From assembly GCA_027924645.1 (NCBI GenBank), contig BSBN01001150.1, positions 1,736,001 through 1,800,000 on the forward strand: a stretch of DNA of 64,000 nt, written 5' to 3'. The notes below the pieces were generated by a model. It saw only the letters and a list, made by a program, of their open reading frames with translations, searched no databases and was not told the DNA's origin. A program made the position numbers and the translations under genes. How positions within the stretch are numbered: the stretch's first letter is position 1; every line of letters begins with the position of its first letter. This document shows, piece by piece, positions 44,127 through 55,800 of the stretch. This DNA is from Cunninghamia lanceolata (Eukaryota; Streptophyta; Pinopsida; Cupressales; Cupressaceae).

Positions 44127-45935
44127 ATGTGGTCAAGAAAGAAAGCTCCTAATCCCCAAACTAGTCAGTATGACTTTCCATCCTCCTATATAATGTTGAT
44201 GATAAAGAGAGAACTCAAGAGGAGCATTTCACAGATGCTGAGGCTCAAATTCATGAAACCTTCCAAAAATAAGAAGCTGACAGACAACAAATGAGGTTTG
44301 ATATGTCTTACAGGAGCCCCAATACTGATTTATTTGCTAACCCTAGAATTGGTGAATCTACATAAAGTACAAATGATCAGGATCTGAACAACCCAATTTC
44401 ATCAAGGCCTAATAAAAACTGAGTATTAGACAAAGTAAGAACCCTTAGAGTTGAACTTGAATATCTAGAACTCAGGATGAGGGAAAGGGTTGGAACACTA
44501 AGGGCTTCTTATTAGGATGTACCTCTTGTGAATTAAAATGCCAATCATCAAAATAACCAGAATAATCAGAATGTGGTCAATCCTAGTAATCAGAATGTGG
44601 GTAACCAACAGGTGGGGATTAATCAGAATGCAAATCAAAACCTGCATGCGATTCAAAATCAAAATCAGAATGTTTTGGCTAATCAACAATAAAATCTACA
44701 ATAACAAGGAGCAAATCAAAACCCCCTGGGGAATCAGGATGCAAATGTATAGGGAAATGCAAACCAAAATGTTTTTGGTAGAAGGCCAATGCAGGTGGAT
44801 AGATATAGACAGTTAGACTTCACTAGTATCCCTGGTTATCCTAATCAATTGATAATGTTCTCAGGAAAGCATTGGCAAAATTCTTAGGTAATAATGTAAT
44901 TTGTGGTGAGGAACATCTAAGAACCTTTTTGAATTTGATGGATGATTTTGAAATATAACATGGGATGTAGTTATAAAATTGTTCTTGTAGTCTCTCGTTG
45001 ATGAAGCTAGGGAATGGTATAGGAATTTCCCTAATTTAAGTATTGCCTCATGGGATGAATTTAAGAGGGTTTTTTAGAGAACAATATAGAGATATGATTG
45101 ATCCAAGGTTTATTATAATGAGTTCACTAGTATAACCAAAGGATCAAATGAATTGGTAACTAATTTTAATGCAAGGTTCACTAGAATCCTGAATAAGATT
45201 CCACCTCATATGAGACCAAATGAGCCTATGTGTATGGTTTTGTACACAAATACTTTTGATGTAAAAATGGGATATGAATTAAGGGATAAAAGCCCATCTG
45301 GCTTAAGAGATGCTTTTGGAATTGCAACAAACATTGAAAATAACAAAAAGGCATCTAGAAATTGGGGTAGGAGAGATGAAGTTAAAATTCTACAGAACCA
45401 AAATAGTAAGATCCAACAAAATGTGCCCTCCACATCTAAAGAAAAGTTGGATCAAGTGATGACCGATTTAAAAGATCTTATCTATAAAGTAGCCAGAGTA
45501 GAAAAAGGACTAGGAGTCAATAGGCAAGGCTATTAGAAGCAAGAAAAGAGGCCTTAGTTGCATGACATGCCATATAATACTACTTGGCACAATAGGAAGC
45601 TTGTTCTAAATAACAATAACAATCAAAGGAATCATCATAATAGAGACCCGCCATATCCACTAAGAAAAAACATCAATATGGTCGAAGGCATTCCTTGGTG
45701 TATAGTTTGTCAGATGCCTCATTCACCATTGCAATGTATGGTTGCTAAGTCCTTCCAAGCTGGTGATAATAATTGTGATGAATGTAGTGAAACAAATTAT
45801 AATGGGCATGATAGTATCAATATATTGTTTACTAGTGGAGACTACTCTTCTTCAGATGAATGGGATGCCGAATTAGATGTCATTGAAATAAGGTACATGT
45901 TGATGTTGATTGTTAGTCAAAACAACATGAAATAA
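44127..45935 (+). pseudogene. Gyp-2 gypsy gag, broken
   Basis: Start near 44127 (MWSRKKAPNPQTSQYDFPS). An Asn/Gln-rich stretch spans about 44530-44770. The capsid-like part follows in several frames: FSGKHWQN, LVDEAREWYRNFPN-like residues near 45000, and FNARFTRILNKIPPHMRPNEPMC at 45159. It ends with an unusual zinc knuckle CIVCQMPHSPLQC (C-x2-C-x3-H-x4-C, 45699-45737) rather than the standard C-x2-C-x4-H-x4-C. Many stops and frameshifts. An acidic tail (TSGDYSSSDEWDAELD) follows. No protease or pol follows before the next repeat. Confidence 0.78.
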
Positions 45936-46560
45936 AAGTTACACAACAACCTTTATTTATCTTGAACGATATGATAAATTTAGAATAAATTTATGATCCC
46001 AAGTCTTTGTGCATTAGTTCATAATGATTTGACGTTACTCAAAGGTTGATGTGTGTTGTTGTTTTCCATTTAGGGGCCTTACGTTTTGATTTTGGATTTG
46101 TAACCAGATATCTAGATGTTACTTTATTTCACCTGCTCTTAGCAAATTCTCAACAAATTATACCAAATCTTACAATATTTAATCAATTCATGCAAATATT
46201 TATGTAAGTTTGATCAATTCTTTTGTCTATCATTCTGATTAAGATGATTCATGATTATTCTACTTAATTCTTCTAAAACTATCTCTGGTTCACTTAAATT
46301 TGAACTAATCCTTGCTTAATTTCACTTATGTACCGTAAATTTATTCAAATGATGTGCCTATAAGCATGTATTTCTATGATTCTTATCATTATTTGTGTTC
46401 ATTTGCATGATATTTGCTATTCTGTATGCACTTTGTGTAAATATGCCTATGATCTTCATGTATTTACGAATATCAACATATTATATGATGATCTGCTTGT
46501 TATTTTCTATGTATTTGCAGTTGTGGTGATAATTCTTTATAAAATTTAAAGAAAATTAAA
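45936..46560. other. AT-rich stretch, no gene seen
   Basis: No supported frame. It lies between the Gyp-2 gag and the minus-strand LTR and may contain the right edge of one and the left edge of the other. I could not place the boundary. Confidence 0.4.
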
Positions 46561-47193
46561 TTAATCTTTCTAAATTTATTGAAATGAATGAATCTTCAGT
46601 CATTGATCCACATATATCCTTGATACTGTCATGAAGAGAAGAAAATCAAACCATATTTTCACCAGGTCATTCCACGGCTAGATATGATTGATGTGAATCT
46701 TCAATGGAAAGGATAATAACAACATTCACAAACTGAATTCACTTCAAGGGATGCAGCAAATCAGATGAACATTAAGATATCATCCACAGATTATGCAGGA
46801 TTTACGATTGTTTGTAATCATAGGTCTTCATCTCATTAAGTATGCAAAAGGAGTATATATTTACAATTAACTTTGAGAATTGGTCATGGCATTCAACAAT
46901 CCAATCTCAATTAAGCTTCTGAATAACTATAAGTGAGATTCTCCATCCTTTTATAGAACAAGGATGAGAATCAGTTACAAAAGATCCTACGATCAAGATT
47001 TATCTATTACAATCAACGGTTTCTATTGCATTGACCAAGTCAACATACCAAATATGTGGCACAAGTTGCCAGTTGGCAACCATCTGATAAGGTACAACTG
47101 ACACTCTAGAATATTCTAGGATCTTTGATTTAGTCAACCAAACTATAAGTATCAAAAATTACAAAAATATCTTGGATGATACTTGTTCCAACA
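46560..47193 (-). repeat. LTR downstream of gene C (Gyp-3 3' LTR), minus strand
   Basis: Read on the minus strand it starts TGTTGGAACAAGTATC at 47193, directly after a purine tract, and has a TATA box CTATAAAAGG at 46956-46947. The left (3') edge is not resolved; 46560 is approximate. It marks the end of the element that carries gene C. Confidence 0.6.
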
Positions 47194-47204
47194 TCCTCTC
47201 ATTC
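47194..47204 (-). other. Polypurine tract of Gyp-3
   Basis: GAATGAGAGGA on the minus strand, touching the LTR start and overlapping the probable C-terminal codons of gene C. Confidence 0.6.
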
Positions 47205-49501
47205 GGACGTACCTTCTTCATGTACTAACTTCCCTGTGTCTAACTTCTTGTGATTATCATATGATTGTATAAAAGTATCCAATTGGAACTTGTTGATTGT
47301 CTGAACTCTCAACTTAACATATTTTAGTGCTTTTATCTACTCATCTAAAGGTTCCAACATGGATGTCCTGCTATCTGGTTCTTTATCATATGTCTTTACC
47401 TTCATATTCAGCTCAAACATCTCATCCATGACATCTTCTATAAAAAGCCCTATTGGATCTTCTGCCACTTCTTTCAATTTATCTTTGAATATCTGGATGG
47501 CATCATCTATTTCTGACATTGCTTCCTTTGTTATAGCATCTTCTAGCGATTCTTCCAATACTTTCATCTCCTCGGCTAACAAGTCATGGATCTTAGTTTT
47601 AGTGTCTCTCACTTTAATCATGCTAGCCTTTAATACTTCCAATTCATACTTCATCTCAATCATCTAGGTATCCATGAGTGGTAAAGTTACATGAGTGATA
47701 ATTTTAGTTTTCAATAACTCTTCATCTGTCATCTCTCTGGCTCTTTTGAGTATTACCATTGCATAATTACATTTCCGTATCCTCTGAGTGAATTCACTCT
47801 TCAAAGAATCAATGTCCTTCTTCAAGTTGGACAATGTGTCCCAATTGGACTTGGAAGTCCTGATTATCTTCTCTTTGGATGTCATGAATCTTATGAACCA
47901 CTTGTCCATAATATGAGCTTGGTGCTTTTGCACATCTAGACCAGCTATTTCTTCTTCACTTATTAATGTCGATGCAATAGGCTTCCCTGTATCTTGTAGG
48001 GTGGATGCCAAGCTATCAAGATTCACTAATCCCTATATAAATTGTTACAGTTGAGCATTTTTCTCTTTCAACTCTTGCTTTCTAGCCTTAAGCTTCCTTA
48101 TTTTGGTCACTACTTCCTCAATATTTTCAATGTTTTCCTAAATTTCTTGTTCCGTAGTGACATGATCTAAGTCAATTTGTGTCACTTGGAACTCTTTTGG
48201 CCTAATTTCTCCTTTGGCCTTGTCTACTATGGGGACAACAACTTGGGCTATTCTCTTTCCTATTTTTGGATCTCTCTTGATAGTGGAGACTGTCCTAGCT
48301 CTTCGTTTAGCTTTAGTTGGGTCAAGAGTAAATAAAGAGTTGAAATCAAAAGGTACCTATTGCTCCTGTGATCGGCCTACCTCTGATGAAATCAATGATA
48401 ATGTATTTGATTGTGATCTTCCTTGATCTGGTTGCTCAATTTGAGCATCTTGTATTCTTTTGTCTTTATTGACTTCCTCATCTCCATCAAGATCCTGCAC
48501 ATTTTATTGTTGCCTTTGATCTTGATATTGCTCTGGATCTTGTTGTTGCTCTGCTCTAGCATCCAACTTATCTTTCTCAGGAAAATTCTCTTCCTTCCTT
48601 TGCTCTAGAGGAGGCTGATTATCTTGTGCCTTATCACCTTGTTCCTCTAGAACCTTGTCATCTTTAAGCTCTTGGCATTTACTTGCATAATCATGATGAT
48701 GTTCTTGCCCATGTTTATCAACCTTATCTCTTGTATTAGCAAGTGATTCAAACACACTCTTGTTCTAGCTTATCCATTAGGATATCCTATTGTACTATTT
48801 GTTCTTGTGCACTTTTACCTTCAGGGATATCTAAGTGTGCTTCATCTGCTTGAGCATCATTATTTTTATCATCTATCTCCATAGAGATATTCTCTTCTTG
48901 ATTTTGGCTATCTTTAATAGCCTCTTCTTCAATATCTCCCTTCTCAGGCACATAGGTCAAATCGACCACTATCGGGCTAGTCACATTCTCAATTAAAGTA
49001 CTGAGAGGTCCCATGTGTACCTCTACTTCAAGGGATTCTTCTCTTTCTTTTTCCTCATCATGTGATTCTATTGTTGCACCACCCTTATCTGTAGCTTCTG
49101 TATGTTGCAGCATGGTCTCAATAGGATGGTTGGTAATATCTTTTACCACCTCATCTTCAGTAAGATCAATGGTTTGACTTAGTGGTAGGGCCTTTGTAGC
49201 TTCTTCTTTTTGAGCTTTGTTCTCGACCTCCTGTGCCATCTCAGTTTTCACTTTGACAATTGTCTCCACTGGCACATCACATTGTAAAACTCTAGATGCA
49301 CTTATAGATGGATCACTTGATCCTGATGTTGTTGTCGTTCGTGGTGGAATGGCCCCTCTCATGCTTGGGCTCTGATATCTAGACTATTTAGGCACTTTAA
49401 CTCCTTGCAACACATCACTTCTTTTCTTCCTCTTTAGTGTCCCAATGGGCACTTGATCTTCTTCTTCATCATCATCCTCCTTCCTTGTAATATTCCATAA
49501 T

Positions 49502-49506
49502 GGATT
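49502..49506 (+). repeat. Target-site duplication of the solo LTR (GGATT)
   Basis: GGATT at 49502-49506 and 50754-50758. Removing the insert and one copy keeps the gene C frame across the join (minus-strand NPLWNITRK). Confidence 0.7.
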
Positions 49507-50753
49507 TGTAACGTCGAAAAATGTCCCCTTGGGGGCTTTTCCCTCATAAGGTTTAGCTCCCGGGTCTTTAGAGTGCATTTAGGACATTTATTTCATATTT
49601 TAGCATCCTGAAGGAATGATACCTAAGTCCCATGACAAATAGGACCTAGGAGGACCCCTTGAGCTATACCCTGCCTAAAATAGGGGGGAGGACTTGGGCG
49701 CCCGTGCCCTAGTCCTGCCCTATTTTAAGGCAGCCCCAATTTTTGGGTGTTGGTTAGTGATCGTTATTGGGCCCCTTTGCCAACACGGTAAGTTTGAATT
49801 TCAAATATCCTGCTGGGAGTGCTTATAGATGCATATATAAACATATGTAGGCATTCATTTGTAAACGAGATTGTTAGGGTGAACTCTAGGTATTCTCAAG
49901 GTGATTCAAGGCTTTCTATTGTGTTGCAAGAGTAGACTTGTATGTTTTGTGTGTTGATATTTGCAGATTTGAGCATTAATTCCTTCATGGCACGAAGAGC
50001 ATCTTCCTCCATTAAAGCTTCACTACAAGGTGACATATCATTGTGTTTTTATCATTGATTCCTTTGGTTTTTTCGCCTCTGTCTCACAAGGGCACTCCCT
50101 CTTTGTTTGACAACAGTGTTTAGAGACTTAAGTGTCCTCTGGGGTTTGACTGAGGCAAACCTCTAAACACCACAACCCCCAAACCAAGTCTTGTGATTGC
50201 AGGTTACAGGTGTCATATCCGGGAAAAGTGGATTTGCAAGAAGGCTGGAAAGACATCAGGGATTCAAGATCTGAAGAAAAGACGGACAAAGGAGCACTTT
50301 CGAGACTAAGGCACTCTCTCCAGTGTCCTCTGCAGATTGATTCTGGAAAACAGAAGTTACAGGGTTGATCAGTGTCCAAAGGAGGTCCAGATTCCCCGAA
50401 AAAGAAGGTACCTTGGACTTGGGTGCCCGTTCCTGTGTCCCTGACTGTTCCGCTTCAGAACCCCCAAAATAGGTATTCTGTAATCTGGTATTTTACTCCC
50501 CTTTGTAAGAGCTTTTTCCATAATTTGATAATTTGTTGTTGTATTTCCATAATTAGGGTTTTAATGGTCAATTGAGCATAGGAGAAGGAAAAATTGATAA
50601 TTAATTCCCTAATCCAAGCTTCCCCTCATTTGCAAGTGACCTAGGGTATGATATTGCTCACCACTCAAACTTAGATCCTTCAATGTTAGGGTGAAAGGAG
50701 GATTTTAACATCTAAACCACAAAAGATCAACAAATCCAATTTTACCCTAAATA
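49507..50753 (+). repeat. Solo gypsy-type LTR inside gene C
   Basis: Starts TGTAACGTCGAAAAATG and ends near ACCCTAAATA. The expected terminal CA is not seen, so the right edge rests on the target duplication and frame. The internal layout resembles the LTR at 62517: GGGCGCCCGTGCCCT-type block, then GGTTTGACTGAGGCAAAC (GGTTTGATTGAGGCAAAC at 63208). No coding capacity and no primer site inside, so a solo LTR left by recombination is likely. Confidence 0.65.
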
Positions 50754-52593
50754 GGATTTTAATATATATCCCTCTAGAGCTCCTCATGTGTTTTTGGTAC
50801 TTGGGGTGTAAGTATAGGAATCACCTTAAGCACCAATCTTGTAGGAGGTAAAAAGGGTTTATATACTAGGGATACTCCTTCAGAGGTAATCTCTTATGCT
50901 GCTTTAGATGAACTAGGTTCAAGTAACGTTGTCCCTAGGATTTGCCTCTTTTGTACAAGGAAATCATCATATCCATGTTCTTCTCTTTCCTTTCTCTTCC
51001 CCTTTCTGTCACTCGTGATTACTACACCTTTTTCTTTAAGCTCATTGATCTTTTTGGCAACCTAGTTCTTTGTCCTAGCCATAACTTTGGCAATGAGGAC
51101 ATCTATTGAAGTCTCTTCCTTCTGTGTTAGATCTGGGGCAAAAATGGTGTCATTATATATCTTTTGTTCCTCATATTTAGGACCCATGAGGTTATCATCA
51201 TCCATTTTGATTTGTGGGGGCACTTTAGGTTGCCCTATTTTCCTCATCTGATCCAATGTTAAACTTTGATACTCTCTTCTTCTCACCTCATGTTCATCAT
51301 CGCAATCTACCTAATAGTCTTTGAGGTGGACACTATGCTTATACTTCTTATTGAATCTCTTCTTGATCCTTTGGTAAAGATCATAATCTCTAGCGAGTGG
51401 AAACAATTTTACATTCAAACTTTTCAACTCTACCTCATCTTTCCTTGCATTTTCTATGGCTCCTACCAAGAACCAGTTTATGTCAATCAAAAATTTCCTA
51501 TAGGGCTTCCCTTCCTTCACCTTAGACATTTCAAATGTAGGCAATTGTTGCCTCATCATCTCCATTATTACTACCTTGTCTGAAGGGTACCTTGGTAGCG
51601 TGTAAGGTTTCCCATTGAAACCTTCCATCTGGATGTAGGAATAAGTTTTGGCCTGGATGAACCAAGAGCCATATCCACTGATTGCCTTTGTAGCACCCAC
51701 TAAAAACCATTTGGTTATGTCTCCCTCCATGAGTCGAACTAGGTACATCAGTAAGCAATCATTAACCATTTTGTAATATTAAACTGAAAGTCTTCTCTCC
51801 AACTGGGAATAATGCTCCCAGGGAGTCTTCATTAGGTAATCTACCCATCCTTCCTACAGTTTGTAGGCCATCAAATGTGCCTTTCACTGCACAAGCATAT
51901 ACTAAGTAGGATGTCATTCTGAAGATCATCCCCTTACCTTCCTTCCACTTGACCATCTGGTCATGTATTGTATCACTGATAATCTTGGCCCACTGGACCT
52001 TTGCTTGATCTTCTTCATATTCAATAACCATCCTCATTAGTCCAAATATCCAGGATTCAAAGGTTCCACTATTTATCAGCCCCCTCATCCTGTAGAGCAA
52101 ACTTATATAATTGTTGTGCCATTTTGGCAGCTGCCTTGGTTGTATTATTTGAACTTCTCCATCCCTGGTATATCACCTTCTTGCAGACCTTATTGTTGTC
52201 ATCAAATTCCTTTGCCAATGCATCCAGGTTTGACACATAAATGGGTTGATAAACTGGCAAATGGAATACTTCAGTTATACCCTCCATAGATAAATCTGCA
52301 TACATCCTCTCTTGTTTCAATACTTTCCTTGTAGTAACATCATAATTCAGTGCACACTCGACCATAAGGTCAAAAGCCTATGTAGAATAAGGAAAATTGG
52401 TTGCATGATATAAGCCTGATGTCACTATGTTCTATAGGATGGGGCTATCTTCTCCTGCATCAATTCTTTCTCTGAATTCCTCTATATCTATGTACTCCTC
52501 TATGTATCCCAGCTTGTTGTACACCCTTCACATTTTAGGGAACATAATAGGTTTGAATTCTGCATCCCGTTTATCCATACGTGGCTGCGACAT

Positions 52594-53199
52594 TTCTTCC
52601 TGCAATTCAAATGTTCTAGTATCAAATAACAACATATATTTATCTGTCTAGGGTTAGCACAATATTGATTTTTCATGCTCTAAAATGGTAACATGCCTAA
52701 ATCCTACGAACTAAATTTGATAATGCATAATCACTATTGATGTTCACCATTTATCCTCTCTTTAATTAATCATGATACGATTGTGCGAAATAACCAGATG
52801 AATAGGGTTTTTATACATACATGTGTATGCTTCCTTAACCTATTATGGATGTGGTGATGACCGAATAGAAGCTCTGGATGAAGTATTCTTCTATAATTTT
52901 GCTCTCCTGACTCGGCTCTGGTTCATGAAATATCTCTTAACAGTAGGAATTTAGGGCTCTCAAATGCAATTATGTCGATTATGACGATATAATTCCCTTT
53001 TACCTTAAGAAATTCATTATTTTAGGGCTTATTAATGGTGTTAAGGCGATTTGACATCCTCCTTTAACAAGATTGCACAAGATCACTACAGGTGTCTGTT
53101 GGCATGTGTTTAAATTTAAATGCCAATGGCCTTCATATTGCATTAAATGCACAAAGCGTGGGTATATGGGAAATAGATATCCAGACAAGGAATATTCAT
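52594..53199 (-). other. Region upstream of gene C, no gene seen
   Basis: No supported frame. The part nearest gene C resembles a leader ending in a possible splice acceptor (52594-52613). Confidence 0.4.
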
Positions 53200-54130
53200 G
53201 TGAACATCCAAAAATGAATATCTAGATGACGTCATCATGGGTCAGGTCAACCTTCGTTGACCAAGGAATTTTTATCAAGTTCCAAATATGCTGATCATAA
53301 TAAGTAGGGATATGCATATGGACACGTGTCATCATCTCGTAGTAGTGCGGAGAATATTTCTTGCTAACAAGATTCTCCCATGAGGATGCATTACCGTCTG
53401 ATCCAGGTTGTCGATATTAGGTTAAGGTCCATATGACGTCAGCAAGAAAATTTTATTTCAACGTAGCATAATAAGGTGACATCATTGGGATGAGTATATT
53501 AGAATAGGATCCAGATAATGGGAATGTGAAATATCCCCTTGGCTTAAGTTCATGATGATGTTAGCATAGATCCATCTTATATATCGCATCAAGATAGGAT
53601 GATGTCATCAGGATATGGATGTTAAAATAATGTCTAGATACTAAGTTAAGATCCAGGTGATAGTTAATATCCAGATGACGACAACAAGTTTAGCGTTCTT
53701 CCTTAGGCCAAGATGACATGATGTCATCTAGATCAGGATGTTAAAATAAGGTTAGGATATTAGTAAAGTTAATATCCATGCGCTCTAATATCTGGATGAT
53801 GTCAGCATAGTCAGAGTTCTTTATAAAATCAAGATGACGTGACGTCATCAGGATAGGGATATTATTGGAGGTTAGGATATTAAGTTAAGATCTAGGTGCA
53901 GACTAATATCTTGCATATGATGTTAATTCAACAAGTCTCTTAAATTTGACGTCCCGATGTTAGCGAGCGTCAGGACATTAAGTTAAGATCGAGATGTTAA
54001 CTAATATCCCGACGTTTGATGTTTTGCCCTCTAAGCCTTTTAAATTTGATGTCTAGATATTAATAGGTGTCAAGATACTAATTTAATATCTAGATGACAT
54101 GCAATGTGAATATCTGGTTGACCTATTGAC
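53200..54130. repeat. Imperfect tandem repeats with TGACGTCA palindromes
   Basis: Drifted units of roughly 100-120 bp share GATATTAAGTTAAGATCNAGRTG...TTAATATCC. Perfect TGACGTCA sites occur at 53227, 53434 and 53840, the first within the 12-bp palindrome GATGACGTCATC, with near copies (TGATGTCA) near 53608 and 53728. TGACGTCA is the core recognised by plant bZIP (TGA-type) factors; regulation here is inference. Confidence 0.7.
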
Positions 54131-55276
54131 TGAACTTTGACTAACTATAACTTCTTTATTTTAGTGAATTTCAGTGTGCTTCAAAAAGCAAACCTGCTTA
54201 GATCTTCATGCTTTTTCGCTTGATAGGATTTATAATATGGATATCAAAGTTTGAAAATCTGACCTATAACCTGAGGTCTAGATATGCATGGGATGACATC
54301 CTGTCATGCATCTGACATTGATTACTTTTATCATACTGCCCAAAAGCAAAAGCCAAGCAAGCCAAGCAACAAGTTGGGTCCCTATTTTGCTGGGGCAAAA
54401 TGGGGCGTGTTGTGAAACCACACAACAACTTACCACCAAAGAAAACAACCAAAATTCAAATAATTCAAGAGATGGAGACAAATTAGCACATAATATTCTA
54501 ACTGTTATCAAATATGAGCATCTTGACCTTTCTGAATGATATCATGTTCATCAATATAACAATGCTGAGAAGGAATCAGTTATGTGCATGTGATTCATAT
54601 CCTTCATCTTGAAGATAAGTTGAATACACTAGTGACAGGTGTTAAGCTACATAGTTTGGTTTAACCCTTATAGCCAACCTAGATAGAGCCTTGCTGGCAG
54701 CAGGCGTCTATAGCCCCGACAAGGTTGTCATTGCAATTCTCCCAAGTAGAGCCCCACTACCAGACATGCATCCATAGCCCCGGTAGAGTTAATTGGATGG
54801 CCTAATTATTCCTTTAGATACTCAATATATTTATCTCTTTTTTTTCATTCATAAGATATGATCATGTAAGCACATTTTGCAAGGTGTGGAAACTTGTTGT
54901 TTAGGTTGAGAATTGCAATGGTAGCACGAGCAAACCTTTAGATTTTTCACTTAACACTACACTAGCATGTCCAACAAATCCAAGGCTATTAGGTGCATTA
55001 TGTGAGGATCTCCTTGAACAAGAAAAGTTATCACTAATGGATAGGATATCACAGACCTGATCAGAGATACTTAGACTAACATGAGCTACAACCTATGTAA
55101 GAATTTATATTCATTTCCCAAATTCTGTCAATTTAACTAGTTTTCTAAAGTGGAAAGGTGCACTATCTTGCCTAACCAAAATAGGGACTCAACAATACAC
55201 AAAGAAAAACACATAGAAAACTATACAGACAACTATACAAAATATACATATGATACATTATCATGATATGCCCTAC
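54131..55276. other. No gene seen; short direct repeats
   Basis: No domain-bearing frame. Two similar blocks with ATAGCCCCGACAAGG and ATAGCCCCGGTAGAG lie near 54712 and 54775. It is between the gypsy integrase end and gene C on the minus strand. Confidence 0.4.
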
Positions 55277-55800
55277 CTAGGCCTGAAAATAATGTTTGAG
55301 AAACTGTCCATTGACCAACAATGGGACATCCTCACCTGTTAAAGTTTTGAGCCAATAGGTGCTATCACCTAGGATTTCTAATATTTGGAAAGGTCCAGTC
55401 TAGAGTTTATCAAATTTCCCATGGTCACCTTTCCTTTCATGGGCCTTATCCCAGGATAAGACTAAGTCTAAGATTCTAAATGCTTTCACTTTGTCTCTTT
55501 TGTCAAACCAGCACTTGACAGTAACCTGATGTTTGGCAAATTGGTCAATTGCCCTATCTCATTTTTCTTCCAAATGCATCAGTTGAAGTAATCTAACTTC
55601 TTGTTTATTATCGATGCCTAGGTATTCTTGTGCAAATTCTAGGGTAGGGATTTTGAGGTTAACAGGGAGGATGGGATCCTCCTTATAAACTAACTGATAG
55701 GGAGAATTTCCCAATGCAATCTTCATTCTGGTTCTTCTACCCATAAGGCATATTTAAGTAGAGTTTTCCACTCTCTGGGATTCTTTTCAATGAGTCCATT
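55277..55800 (-). pseudogene. Gypsy integrase C-terminal end (Gyp-3 pol), broken
   Basis: Minus-strand reading from about 55800: [21 protein letters not shown], a frameshift, then LGNSPYQLVYKEDPILPV, WFDKRDKVKAFRILDLVL, GKFDKL*TGPFQILEIL and LVNGQFLKHYFQA, ending at a stop at 55277-55279. This is the end of a Ty3/gypsy integrase of the Tat/Athila kind. The catalytic core would lie to the right but is cut off at about 55800, where Cop-7 begins mid-gene on the other strand. Confidence 0.88.

Larger units (their letters stand above)
47205..52593 (-). pseudogene. Unrecognised large protein, copy C, broken and split by an LTR
   Basis: Longest copy of the unknown family, about 1380 codons once the LTR at 49507-50753 is removed. 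Start at 52593 (MSQPRMDKRDAEFKP), preceded by TTGAATTGCAGG, which looks like a splice acceptor. The globular part shows ESWIFGLMRMVIEYEE, IISDTIHDQMVKWKEGKG, GSWFIQAKTYSYIQMEGF followed by P..LP.YPSDK. A charged middle (RKEDDDEEEDQV, LTEDEVVKDI; Gln-rich near 48504-48755) and a helical C-terminal part (LKKDIDSLKSEFTQRIRK, MIEMKYELEVLKASM) follow. At least four frame changes and many stops. Downstream of a gypsy integrase end on the same strand and directly before a polypurine tract and LTR, it sits where env-like ORFs sit. I see no clear signal peptide or membrane segment, so an envelope role is unproven. Confidence 0.62.

Noticed and set aside
54264..54539. Overlapping open frames on both strands
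   Set aside because: No domain, no conserved partner and no start context; treated as chance.
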